This document shows positions 44,701-58,138 of a stretch of DNA of 64,000 bases, one piece after another; the first letter of the stretch is position 1; each line of letters opens with the position of its first letter. A program made the position numbers and the translations under genes. The stretch lies in the NCBI RefSeq assembly GCF_029227915.1, contig NC_079876.1, positions 10,294,001 to 10,358,000 on the forward strand, written 5' to 3'. The notes under the pieces are model-generated. The model had not been told where the DNA came from. It searched no databases and was given only the letters and a program-made list of their open reading frames with translations. Source of the stretch: Hydractinia symbiolongicarpus. Lineage: Eukaryota > Cnidaria > Hydrozoa > Anthoathecata > Hydractiniidae.

Positions 44701-47700
44701 GACTGACACCGTTAGAAGGTCAATGAAATGTAGTTTATGAAACTGTCGATATTTCTTCAGCGCGCGATAACGGCTAGGATTGGTCTTACAGTAAAGAATG
44801 ACTTGTTTGTCTAAATTTTCAAATGAAGCGCTACCACAGCGCCCAGTGTAATCTCTGAGTTCCGGCAATCCCGTCAAATTAAGAAGAATGTTATTTCTTA
44901 GAGTCCAATTGTCTCATTTATCACATTTTATCAGGTCACAGTCCAAAGTTAGTTCAATTAACACCCACAGTCAATCGTTTCATTGTTAAAAGCGATGCAA
45001 CCTAGAAATATCAGAAAAATATCGCTAAACACATGTTGGTACGAATAGGTGACCCAACCGTTGTAACTCAAACGGACTGACACCGTTAGAAAGTCAATTA
45101 AATGTAGTTTTTGAAACTGTCGCTATTTCTTCAGCGCGCGATAACGGCTAGGATTGGTCCCACAGTAAAAAATTACTTATTAATCTAAGTTTTTAAATGA
45201 AGTGCTACCACAGCGCCCAGTGTAATCGCTGAGTTCCGCCAATCATGTCAAATTGAGAAGAATGTTATTTCTTGGAGTCCAATTTTCTCATTTATCACAA
45301 TTGTTAGGTCACAGTCCAAAGTTAGTTCAATTAAGTCCCACAGTCAATCGTTTCATTGTTAAAAGCGATGCAACCTAGTAATATCAAAAAAAATATCGCT
45401 AAATACATGTTGGTACGAATATGTGACGCAACCGTTGTAACTCAAACGGACTTACACCGTTAGAAAGTCAATGAAATGTAGTTTATGAAACTGTCGATAT
45501 TTCTTTAGCGCGCGATATTGGCTAGGATTGGTCTTACAGTAAAGAATGACGTGTTTGTCTAAATTTTCAAATGAAGCGCTACCACAGCGACCAGTGTAAT
45601 CTCTGAGTTCCGGCAATCCCGTCAAATTAAGAAGAATGTTATTTCTTAGAGTCCAATTGTCTCATTTATCACATTTTATCAGGTCACAGTCCAAACTTAG
45701 TTCAATTAAGACTCACAGTCAATCGTTTCATTGTTAAAAGCGATGCAACCTAGAAATATCAGAAAAATATCGCTAAACACATGTTGGTACGAATAGGTGA
45801 CCCAACCGTTGTAACTCAAACGGACTGACACCGTTAGAAAGTCAATGAAATGTAGTTTTTGAAACTTTCGCTATTTCTTCAGCGCGCGATAACGGCTAGG
45901 ATTGGTCCCAAAGTAAAAAATTACTTATTAATCTAAGTTTTTAAATGAAGTGCTACCACAGCGCCCAGTGTAATCGCTGATTCCGCCAATCATGTCAAAT
46001 TGAGAAGAATGTTATTTCTTGGAGTCCAGATTTCTCATTTATCACAATTGCTAGGTCACAGTCCAAAGTTAGTTCATTTAAGTCCCACAGTCAATCGTTT
46101 CATTGTTAAAAGCAATGCAACCTAGAAATATCAGAAAAATATTGCTAAACACATGTTGGTACGAATATGTGACGCAACCGTTGTAACTCAAACGGACTGA
46201 CACCGTTAGAAAGTCAATGATATGTAGTTTTTGAAACTGTCTCTATTTCTTCAGCGAACGCTTACGGCTAGGATTGGTCCAACAGTAAAAAAATGACTTT
46301 TTTAGCTTAATTCTTAAATGAAATGCTACCACAGCGCCCAGTAAAATCGCTGTGTTCCGCCAATCATGTCAAATTGAGAAGAATGTTATTTCTTGAAGTC
46401 CAATTTTCTCATTTATCACATTTGTTAGGTCACAGTCCAAAGTTAGTTTAATTAAGTCCCAGGGTCAATCGTTTCCTTGTTAAAAGCGATGCAACCTAGT
46501 AATATCAAAAAAAATATCGCTAAATACATGTTGGTACGAATATGTGACGCAACCGTTGTAACTCAAACGGACTGACACCGTTAGAAAGTCAATAAAATGT
46601 AGTTTTTGAAACTGTCGCTATTTCTTCAGCGCGCGATAACGGCAAGGATTGGTCCCACAGTAAAAAATGACTTATTAATCTAAGTTTTTAAATGAAGCGC
46701 TACCACAGCGCCCAGTGTAATCGCTGAGTTTCGCCAATCATGTCAAATTGATTAGAATGTTATTTCTTGGAGTCCAATTTTCTCATTTATCACAATTGTT
46801 AGGTCGCAGTCCAAAGTTAGTTCAATTAAGTCCCACAGTCAATCGTTTCATTGTTAAAAGCGATGCAACCTAGTAATATCAAAAAAAATATCGCTAAATA
46901 CATGTTGGTACGAATATGTGACGCAACCGTTGTAACTCAAACGGACTGACACCGTTAGAAAGTCAATGAAATGTAGTTTATGAAACTGTCGATATTTCTT
47001 CAGCGCGTGATAACGGCTAGGATTGGTCTTACAGTAAAGAATGACTTATTTGTCTAAATTTTCAAATGAAGCGCTACCACAGCGCCCAGTGTAATCGCTG
47101 AGTTCCGGCAATCATGTCAATTTGAGAAGAATGTTATTTCTTGAAGTCCAATTGTCTCATTTATCACATTTATCAGGTCACAGTCCAAAGTTAGTTAAAT
47201 TAAGTCCCACAGTCAATCGTTTCATTGTTAAATGCGATGCAACCTAGAAATATCAGAAAAATATCGCTAAACACATGTTGGTACGAATAGGTGACCCAAC
47301 CGTTGTAACTCAAACGGACTGACACAGTTAGAAAGTCAATGAAATGTAGTTTTTGAAACTGTCGCTATTTCTTCAGCGCGCGATAACGGCTAGGATTGGT
47401 CCCACAGTAAAAAATGACTTATTAATGTAAGTTTTTATATGAAGTGCTATCACAGCGCCCAGTGTAATCGCTGAGTTCCGCCAATCATGTCAAATTGAGA
47501 AGAATGTTATTTCTTGGAGTCCAATTTTCTCATTTATCACAATTTTTAGGTCACAGTCCAAAGTTAGTTCAATTAAGTCCCACAGTCAATCGTTTCATTG
47601 TTAAAAGCGATGCAACCTAGTAATATCAAAAAAAATATCGCTAAATACATGTTGGTACGAATATGTGACGCAACCGTTGTAACTCAAACGGACTGACACC

Positions 47701-48069
47701 GTTAGAAAGTCAATGAAATGTAGTTTATGAAACTGTCGCTATTTCTTCAGCGCGCGATAACGGCTAGGATTGGTCCCACAGTACAAAATTACTTATTAAT
47801 CTAAGTTTTTAAATGAAGTGCTACCACAGCGCCCAGTGTAATCGCTGAGTTCCGCCAATCATGTCAAATTGAGAAGAATGTTATTTCTTTGAGTCCAATT
47901 TTCTCATTTATCACAATTGTTAGGTCGCAGTCCAAAGTTAGTTCAATTAAGTCCCACAGTCAATCGTTTCATTGTTAAAAGCGATGCAACCTAGTAATAT
48001 CAAAAAAATATCGCTAAATACATGTTGGTACGAATATGTGACGCAACCGTTGTAACTCAAACGGACTGA
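41702..48069 (+). repeat. Satellite domain 11 (end of interrupted monomer plus 17 monomers)
   Basis: Full monomers resume at 41729. New subtypes appear: AGTTTATGAAACTGTCGATATTT with GGTCTTACAGTAAAG (starts near 41754, 44732, 45480, 46975), and AAACACATGTTGGTACGAATAGGTGACCC. A monomer junction near 42841-42860 is damaged: the usual ACTGACACCGTTAGAAAGTCAATG is shortened to a form reading GGATTGAAAGAGAATG. No long regular HOR is evident, though 2- and 4-monomer spacings (748 and 1495 bp) occur. Confidence 0.95.
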
Positions 48070-51000
48070 CACCGTTAGAAAGTCAATGAAATGTAGTTTA
48101 TGAAACTGTCGATATTTCTTCAGCGCGTGATAACGGCTAGGATTGGTCTTACAGTAAAGAATGACTTATTTGTCTAAATTTTCAAATGAAGCGCTACCAC
48201 AGCGCCCAGTGTAATCGCTGAGTTCCGGCAATCATGTCAATTTGAGAAGAATGTTATTTCTTGAAGTCCAATTTTCTCATTTATCACATTTGTTAGGTCA
48301 CAATCCAAAGTTAGTTCAATTAAGTCCCACGGTCAATCGTTTCATTGTTAAAAGCGATGCAACCTAGTAATATTCAAAAAAATATCGCTAAATACATGTT
48401 GGTACGAATATGTGACGCAACCGTTGTAACTCAAACGGACTGACACCGTTAAAAAGTCAATAAAATGTAGTTTTTGAAACTGTCGCTATTTCTTCAGCAC
48501 GCGATGACGGCTAGGATTGGTCCCACAGTAAAAAATGACTTATTAATTTAAGTTTTTAAATGAAGTGCTACCACAGCGCCCAGTGTAATCGCTGAGTTCC
48601 GGCAATCATGTCAAATTGAGAAGAATGTTATTTCTTGGAGTCCAATTTTCTCATTTATCACATTTATCAGGTCACAGTCCAAAGTAAGTTCAATTAAGTC
48701 CCACAGTCAATCGTTTCATTGTTAAAAGGGATGCAACCTAATGATATCAAAACAAATATCGCTAAACACATGTTGATACGAATAGGTGACTCAACCGTTG
48801 CAACTCAAACGGACTGACACCGTTAGAAAGTCAATGAAATGTAGTTTTTGAAACTGTCGCTATTTCTTCAGCGGGCGATAATGGCTAGGATTGGTCCCAC
48901 AGTAAAAAATGACTTTTTAATCTAAATTTTTAAATGAAGTGCTACCACAGCGCCCAGTATAATCGCTGAGTTCCGGCAACCATGTCAAATTGAGAAGAAT
49001 GTTATTTCTTTGAGTCCAATTTTCTCATTTATCACAATTGTTAGGTCGCAGTCCAAAGTTAGTTCAATTAAGTCCCACAGTCAATCGTTTCATTGTTAAA
49101 AGCGATGCAACCTAGTAATATCAAAAAAATATCGCTAAATACATGTTGGTACGAATATGTGACGCAACCGTTGTAACTCAAACGGACTGACACCGTTAGA
49201 AAGTCAATGAAATGTAGTTTATGAAACTGTCGATATTTCTTCAGCGCGTGATAACGGCTAGGATAGGTCTTACAGTAAAGAATGACTTATTTGTCTAAAT
49301 TTTCAAATGAAGCGCTACCACAGCGCCCAGTGTAATCGATGAGTTCCGGCAATCATGTCAATTTGAGAAGAATGTTATTTCTTGAAGTCCAATTTTCTCA
49401 TTTATCACATTTGTTAGGTCACAATCCAAAGTTAGTTCAATTAAGTCCCACGGTCAATCGTTTCATTGTTAAAAGCGATGCAACCTAGTAATATTCAAAA
49501 AAATATCGCTAAATACATGTTGGTACGAATATGTGACGCAACCGTTGTAACTCAAACGGACTGACACCGTTAAAAAGTCAAAAAAATATAGTTTTTGAAA
49601 CTGTCGCTATTTCTTCAGCACGCGATGACGGCTAGGATTGGTCCCACAGTAAAAAATGACTTATTAATTTAAGTTTTTAAATGAAGTGCTACCACAGCGC
49701 CCAGTGTAATCGCTGAGTTCCGGCAATCATGTCAAATTGAGAAGAATGTTATTTCTTGGAGTCCAATTTTCTCATTTATCACATTTATCAGGTCACAGTC
49801 CAAAGTAAGTTCAATTAAGTCCCACAGTCAATCGTTTCATTGTTAAAAGGGATGCAACATAATGATATCAAAACAAATATCGCTAAACACATGTTGATAC
49901 GAATAGGTGACTCAACCGTTGCAACTCAAACGGACTGACACCGTTAGAAAGTCAATGAAATGTAGTTTTTGAAACTGTCGCTATTTCTTCAGCGGGCGAT
50001 AATGGCTAGGATTGGTCCCACAGTAAAAAATGACTTTTTAATCTAAATTTTTAAATGAAGTGCTACCACAGCGCCCAGTATAATCGCTGAGTTCCGGCAA
50101 CCATGTCAAATTGAGAAGAATGTTATTTCTTTGAGTCCAATTTTCTCATTTATCACAATTGTTAGGTCGCAGTCCAAAGTTAGTTCAATTAAGTCCCACA
50201 GTCAATCGTTTCATTGTTAAAAGCGATGCAACCTAGTAATATCAAAAAAAATATCGCTAAATACATGTTGGTACGAATATGTGACGCAACCGTTGTAACT
50301 CAAACGGACTGACACCGTTAGAAAGTCAATGAAATGTAGTTTATGAAACTGTCGATATTTCTTCAGCGCGTGATAACGGCTAGGATTGGTCTTACAGTAA
50401 AGAATGACTTATTTGTCTAAATTTTCAAATGAAGCGCTACCACAGCGCCCAGTGTAATCGCTGAGTTCCGGCAATCATGTCAATTTGAGAAGAATGTTAT
50501 TTCTTGAAGTCCAATTGTCTCATTTATCACATTTATCAGGTCACAGTCCAAAGTTAGTTAAATTAAGTCCCACAGTCAATCGTTTCATTGTTAAAAGCGA
50601 TGCAACCTAGAAATATCAGAAAAATATCGCTAAACACATGTTGGTACGAATAGGTGACCCAACCGTTGTAACTCAAACGGACTGACACAGTTAGAAAGTC
50701 AATGAAATGTAGTTCTTGAAACTGTCGCTATTTCTTCAGCGCGCGATAACGGCTACGATTGGTCCCACAGTAAAAAATGACTTATTAATGTAAGTTTTTA
50801 TATGAAGTGCTACCACAGCGCCCAGTATAATCGCTGAGTTCCAGCAACCATGTCAAATTGAGAAGAATGTTATTTCTTTGAGTCCAATTTTCTCATTTAT
50901 CACAATTGTTAGGTCGCAGTCCAAAGTTAGTTCAATTAAGTCCCACAGTCAATCGTTTCATTGTTAAAAGCGATGCAACCTAGTAATATCAAAAAAAATA

Positions 51001-53676
51001 TCGCTAAATACATGTTGGTACGAATATGTGACGCAACCGTTGTAACTCAAACGGACTGACACCGTTAGAAAGTCAATGAAATGTAGTTTATGAAACTGTC
51101 GATATTTCTTCAGCGCGTGATAACGGCTAGGATTGGTCTTACAGTAAAGAATGACTTATTTGTCTAAATTTTCAAATGAAGCGCTACCACAGCGCCCAGT
51201 GTAATCGCTGAGTTCCGGCAATCATGTCAATTTGAGAAGAATGTTATTTCTTGAAGTCCAATTGTCTCATTTATCACATTTATCAGGTCACAGTCCAAAG
51301 TTAGTTAAATTAAGTCCCACAGTCAATCGTTTCATTGTTAAAAGCGATGCAACCTAGAAATATCAGAAAAATATCGCTAAACACATGTTGGTACAAATAG
51401 GTGACCCAACCGTTGTAACTCAAACGGACTGACACAGTTAGAAAGTCAATGAAATGTAGTTTTTGAAACTGTCGCTATTTCTTCAGCGCGCGATAACGGC
51501 TAGGATTGGTCCCACAGTAAAAAATGACTTATTAATGTAAGTTTTTATATGAAGTGCTAATCACAGCGCCCAGTGTAATCGCTGAGTTCCGCCAATCATG
51601 TCAAATTGAGAAGAATGTTATTTCTTGGAGTCCAATTTTCTCATTTATCACAATTGTTAGGTCACAGTCCAAAGTTAGTTCAATTAAGTCCCACAGTCAA
51701 TCGTTTCATTGTTAAAAGCGATGCAACCTAGTAATATCAAAAAAAATATCGCTAGATACATGTTGGTACGAATATGTGACGCAACCGTTGTAACTCAAAC
51801 GGACTGACACCGTTAGAAAGTCAATGAAATGTAGTTTATGAAACTGTCGATATTTCTTCAGCGCGCGATAACGGCTAGGATTGGTCTTACAGTAAAGAAT
51901 GACTTATTTGTCTAAATTTTCAAGTAAAGCGCTACCACAGCGCCCCGTGTAATCGCTGAGTTCCGGCAATCATGTCAATTTGAGAAGAATGTTATTTCTT
52001 GAAGTCCAATTTTCTCATTTATCACATTTGTTAGGTCACAATCCAAAGTTAGTTCAATTAAGTCCCACGGTCAATCGTTTCATTGTTAAAAGCGATGCAA
52101 CCTAGTAATATTCAAAAAAATATCGCTAAATACATGTTGGTACGAATATGTGACGCAACCGTTGTAACTCAAACGGACTGACACCGTTAGAAAGTCAATA
52201 AAATGTAGTTTTTGAAACTGTCGCTATTTCTTCAGCACGCGATGACGGCTAGGATTGGTCCCACAGTAAAAAATGACTTATTAATCTAAGTTTTTAAATG
52301 AAGTGCTACCACAGCGCCCAGTGTAATCGCTGAGTTCCGGCAATCATGTCAAATTGAGAAGAATGTTATTTCTTGGAGTCCAATTTTCTCATTTATCACA
52401 TTTATCAGGTCACAGTCCAAAGTAAGTTCAATTAAGTCCCACAGTCAATCGTTTCATTGTTAAAAGGGATGCAACCTAATAATATCAAAACAAATATCGC
52501 TAAACACATGTTGATACGAATAGGTGACTCAACCGTTGCAACTCAAACGGACTGACACCGTTAGAAAGTCAATGAAATGTAGTTTTTGAAACTGTCGCTA
52601 TTTCTTCAGCACGCGATGACGGCTAGGATTGGTCCCACAGTAAAAAATGACTTATTAATCTAAGTTTTTAAATGAAGTGCTACAACAGCGCCCAGTGTAA
52701 TCGGTGAGTTCCGGCAATTATGTCAAATCGAGAGGAATGTTATTTCTTGGAGTCTAAATTTCTCATTTATCACATTTATTTAGTCACATTCCAAAGTTAG
52801 TTCAATTAAGTCCCACAGTCAATCGTTTCATTGTTAAAAGCGATGCAACCTAGTAATATCAAAAAAAATATCGCTAAATACATGTTGGTACGAATATGTG
52901 ACGCAACCGTTGTAACTCAAACGGACTGACACCGTTAGAAAGTCAATGAAATGTAGTTTATGAAACTGTCGATATTTCTTCAGCGCGTGATAACGGCTAG
53001 GATTGGTCTTACAGTAAAGAATGACTTATTTGTCTAAATTTTCAAATGAAGCGCTACCACAGCGCCCAGTGTAATCGCTGAGTTCCGGCAATCATGTCAA
53101 TTTGAGAAGAATGTTATTTCTTGAAGTCCAATTGTCTTATTTATCACATTTATCAGGTCACAGTCCAAAGTTAGTTAAATTAAGTCCCACAGTCAATCGT
53201 TTCATTGTTAAAAGCGATGCAACCTAGAAATATCAGAAAAATATCGCTAAACACATGTTGGTACGAATAGGTGACCCAACCGTTGTAACTCAAACGGACT
53301 GACACAGTTAGAAAGTCAATGAAATGTAGTTCTTGAAACTGTCGCTATTTCTTCAGCGCGCGATAACGGCTAGGATTGGTCCCACAGTAAAAAATGACTT
53401 ATTAATGTAAGTTTTTAAATGAAGTGCTATCACAGCGCCCAGTGTAATCGCTGAGTTCCGCCAATTATGTCAAATTGAGAAGAATGTTATTTCTTGGAGT
53501 CCAATTTTCTCATTTATCACAATTTTTAGGTCACAGTCCAAAGTTAGTTCAATTAAGTCCCACAGTCAATCGTTTCATTGTTAAAAGCGATGCAACCTAG
53601 TAATATCAAAAAAAATATCGCTAGATACATGTTGGTACGAATATGTGACGCAACCGTTGTAACTCAAACGGACTGA
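48070..53676 (+). repeat. Satellite domain 12: 1121-bp trimers and 747-bp dimers
   Basis: Trimer copies are 48070-49190 and 49191-50312, nearly identical, sharing AGCGGGCGATAATGG (48871/49992) and AATGATATCAAAAC. Dimer copies follow at 50313-51059 and 51060-51807, made of the GGTCTTACAG monomer plus the CACAGTTAGAAAG/GTTTTTATATGAAG monomer. Further units start at 51808, 52930 and 53677, giving the series 1121, 1122, 747, 748, 1122, 747 bp. Confidence 0.95.
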
Positions 53677-56600
53677 CACCGTTAGAAAGTCAATGAAATG
53701 TAGTTTATGAAACTGTCGATATTTCTTCAGCGCGCGATAACGACTAGGATTGGTCCCACATTAAAAAATGACTTATTAATCTAAGTTTTTAAATGAAGTG
53801 CTACCACAGCGCCCAGTGTAATCGCTGAGTTCCGGCAATCATGTCAAATTGAGAAGAATGTTATTTCTTGGAGTCCAATTTTCTCATTTATCACATTTAT
53901 CAGGTCACAGTCCAAAGTAAGTTCAATTAAGTCCCACAGTCAATCGTTTCATTGCTAAAAGGGATGCAACCTAATAATATCAAAACAAATATCGCTAAAC
54001 ACATGTTGATACGAATAGGTGACTCAACCGTTGTAACTCAAACGGACTGACACCGTTAGAAAGTCAATGAAATGTAGTTTTTGAAACTGTCGCTATTTCT
54101 TCAGCGCGCGATAATGGCTAGGATTGGTCCCACAGTAAAAAATGACTTATTAATCTAAATTTTTAAATGAAGTGCTACCACAGCGCCCAGTGTAATCGGT
54201 GAGTTCTGGCAATTATGTCAAATTGAGAGGAATGTTATTTCTTGGAGTCCAAATTTCTCATTTATCACATTTATTTAGTCACATTCCAAAGTTAGTTCAA
54301 TTAAGTCCCACAGTCATTCGTTTCATTGTTAAAAGCGATGCAACCTAGTAATATCAAAACAAATATCGCTAAATACATGTTGGTACAAATATGTGACCGA
54401 ACCGTTGTAACTCAAACGGACTGACACCGTTAGAAAGTCAATGAAATGTAGTTTTTGAAACTGTCGCTATTTCTTCAGCGCGCGATAATGGCTAGGATTG
54501 GTCCCACATTAAAAAATGACTTATTAATCTAAATTTTTAAATGAAGTGCTACCACAGCGCCCAGTGTAATCTTTGAGTTCCGGCAATCCCGTCAAATTAA
54601 GAAGAATGTTATTTCTTAGAGTCCAATTGTCTCATTTATCACATTTATCAGGTCACGGTCCAAAGTTAGTTCAATTAAGTCCCACAGTCAATCGTTTCAT
54701 TGTTAAAAGCGATGCAACCTGGAAATATCAGAAAAATATCGCTAAACACATGTTGGTACGAATAGGTGACCCAACCGTTGTAACTCAAACGGACTGACAC
54801 CGTTAGAAAGTCAATGAAATGTAGTTTTTGAAACTGTCGCTATTTCTTCAGCGCGCGATAACGGCTAGGATTGGTTTTACAGTAAAGAATGACTTATTTG
54901 TCTAAATTTTCAAATAAAGCGCTACCACAGCGCCCCGTGTAATCGCTGAGTTCCGGCAATCATGTCATATTGAGAAGAATGTTATTTCTTGAAACCCAAT
55001 TTTCTCATTTATCACATTTGTTAGGTCACAATCCAAAGTTAGTTCAATTAAGTCCCACGGTCAATCGTTTCATTGTTAAAAGCGATGCAACCTAGTAATA
55101 TTCAAAAAAATATCGCTAAATACATGTTGGTACGAATATGTGACGCAACCGTTGTAACTCAAACGTACTGACACCGTTAGAAAGTCAATAAAATGTAGTT
55201 TTTGAAACTGTCGCTATTTCTTCAGCGCGCAATGACGGCTAGGATTGGTCCCACAGTAAAAAATGACTTATTAATCTAAGTTTTTAAATGAAATGCTACC
55301 ACAGCGCCCAGTGTAATCGCTGAGTTCCGGCAATCATGTCAAATTGAGAAGAATGTTATTTCTTGGAGTCCAATTTTCTCATTTATCACATTTATCAGGT
55401 CACAGTCCAAAGTAAGTTCAATTAAGTCCCACAGTCAATCGTTTCATTGTTACAAGGGATGCAACCTAATAATATCAAAACAAATATCTCTAAACACATG
55501 TTGATACGAATAGGTGACTCAACCGTTGTAACTCAAACGGACTGACACCGTTAGAAAGTCAATGAAATGTAGTTTTTGAAACTGTCGCTATTTCTTCAGC
55601 GCGCGATAATGGCTAGGATTGGTCCCACAGTAAAAAATGACTTTTTAATCCAAATTTTTAAATGAAGTGCTACCACAGCGCCCAGTATAATCGCTGAGTT
55701 CCGGCAACCATGTCAAATTGAGAAGAATGTTATTTCTTGGAGTCCAATTTTCTCATTTATCACATTTATCAGGTCACAGTCCAAAGTTAGTTCAATTAAC
55801 TCCCACAGTCAATCGTTTCATTGTTAAAAGGGTGCAACCTAATAATATCAAAACAAATATCGCTAAACACATGTTGATACGAATAGGTGACTCAACCGTT
55901 GTAACTCAAACGGACTGACACCGTTAGAAAGTCAATGAAATGTAGTTTTTGAAACTGTCGCTATTTCTTCAGCGCGCGATAATGGCTAGGATTGGTCCCA
56001 CAGTAAAAAATGACTTTTTAATCTAAATTTTTAAATGAAGTGCTACCACAGCGCCCAGTGTAATCGCTGAGTTCCGGCAATCATGTCAAATTGAGAAGAA
56101 TGTTATTTCTTGGAGTCCAAATACCTCATTTATCACATTTATTAGGCCACAGTCCAAAGTTAGTTCAATTAAGTCCCACAGTCATTCGTTTCATTGTTAA
56201 AAGCGATGCAACCTAGTAATATTCAAAAAAATATCGCTAAATACATGTTGGTACGAATATGTGACGCAACCGTTGTAACTCAAACGGACTGACACCGTTA
56301 GAAAGTCAATAAAATGTAGTTTTTGAAACTGTCGCTATTTCTTCAGCGCGCGATGACGGCTAGGATTGGTCCCACAGTAAAAAATGACTTATTAATCTAA
56401 GTTTTTAAATGAAGTGCTACCACAGCGCCCAGTGTAATCGCTGAGTTCCGGCAATCATGTCAAATTGAGAAGAATGTTATTTCTTGGAGTCCAATTTTCT
56501 CATTTATCACATTTATCAGGTCACAGTCCAAAGTAAGTTCAATTAAGTCCCACAGTCAATCGTTTCATTGTTAAAAGGGATGCAACCTAATAATATCAAA

Positions 56601-58138
56601 ACAAATATCGCTAAACACATGTTGATACGAATAGGTGACTCAACCGTTGTAACTCAAACGGACTGACACCGTTAGAAAGTCAATGAAATGTCAGCGCGCG
56701 ATAATGGCTAGGATTGGTCCCACAGTAAAAAATGACTTTTTAATCTAAATTTTTAATTGAAGTGCTACCACAGCGCCCAGTATAATCGCTGAGTTCCGGC
56801 AACCATGTCAAATTGAGAAGAATGTTATTTCTTGGAGTCCAATTTTCTCATTTATCACAATTTTTAGGTCACAGTCCAAAGTTAGTTCAATTAAGTCCCA
56901 CAGTCAATCGTTTCATTGTTAAAAGCGATGCAACCAAGTAATATCAAAAAAAAATATCGCTAAATACATGTTGGTACGAATATGTGACGCAACCGTTGTA
57001 ACTCAAACGGACTGACACCGTTAGAAAGTCAATGAAATGTAGTTTATGAAACTGTCAATATTTCTTCAGCGCGCGATAACGGCTAGGATTGGTCCCACAG
57101 TAAAAAATGACTTTTTAATCTAAGTTTTTAAATGAAGTGCTACCACAGCGCCCAGTATAATCGCTGAGTTCCGGCAATCATGTCAAATTAAGAAGAATGT
57201 TATTTCTTGGAGTCCAATTTTCTCATTTATCACATTTATCAGGTCACAGTCCAAAGTAAGTTCAATTAAGTCCCACAGTCACTCGTTTCATTGTTAAAAG
57301 GGATGCAACCTAATAATATCAAAACAAATATCGCTAAACACATGTTGATACGAATAGGTGACTCAACCGTTGTAACTCAAACGGACTGACACCGTTAGAA
57401 AGTCAATGAAATGTAGTTTTTGAAACTGTCGCTATTTCTTCAGCGCGCGATAATGGCTAGGATTGGTCCCACAGTAAAAAATGACTTTTTAATCTAAATT
57501 TTTAATTGAAGTGCTACCACAGCGCCCAGTATAATCGCTGAGTTCCGGCAACCATGTCAAATTGAGAAGAATGTTATTTCTTGGAGTCCAATTTTCTCAT
57601 TTATCACAATTTTTAGGTCACAGTCCAAAGTTAGTTCAATTAAGTCCCACAGTCAATCGTTTCATTGTTAAAAGCGATGCAACCAAGTAATATCAAAAAA
57701 AAATATCGCTAAATACATGTTGGTACGAATATGTGACGCAACCGTTGTAACTCAAACGGACTGACACCGTTAGAAAGTCAATGAAATGTAGTTTATGAAA
57801 CTGTCGATATTTCTTCAGCGCGCGATAACGGCTAGGATTGGTCCCACAGTAAAAAATGACTTATTAATCTAAGTTTTTAAATGAAGTGCTACCACAGCGC
57901 CCAGTGTAATCGCTGAGTTCCGGCAATCATGTCAAATTAAGAAGAATGTTATTTCTTGGAGTCCAATTTTCTCATTTATCACATTTATCAGGTCACAGTC
58001 CAAAGTAAGTTCAATTAAGTCCCACAGTCACTCGTTTCATTGTTAAAAGGGATGCAACCTAATAATATCAAAACAAATATCGCTAAACACATGTTGATAC
58101 GAATAGGTGACTCAACCGTTGTAACTCAAACGGACTGA
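53677..58138 (+). repeat. Satellite domain 13 (12 monomers)
   Basis: Monomers of the GCGCGATAATGG and AAACACATGTTGATACGAATAGGTGACTC subtypes dominate. A 748-749-bp dimer pattern is visible around 56.3-58.1 kb, with CAACCAAGTAATATC at 56932 and 57681. One monomer has lost 26 bp at about 56690. Confidence 0.94.
56681..56700 (+). repeat. Monomer with a 26-bp internal deletion
   Basis: The sequence reads CAATGAAATG directly followed by TCAGCGCGCG; neighbouring monomers have 26 further bases between them (the TAGTTTTTGAAACTGTCGCT... segment). A single T/TC at the joint is the only microhomology seen. The same deletion is not seen elsewhere in the window, so it has not spread. Confidence 0.85.
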
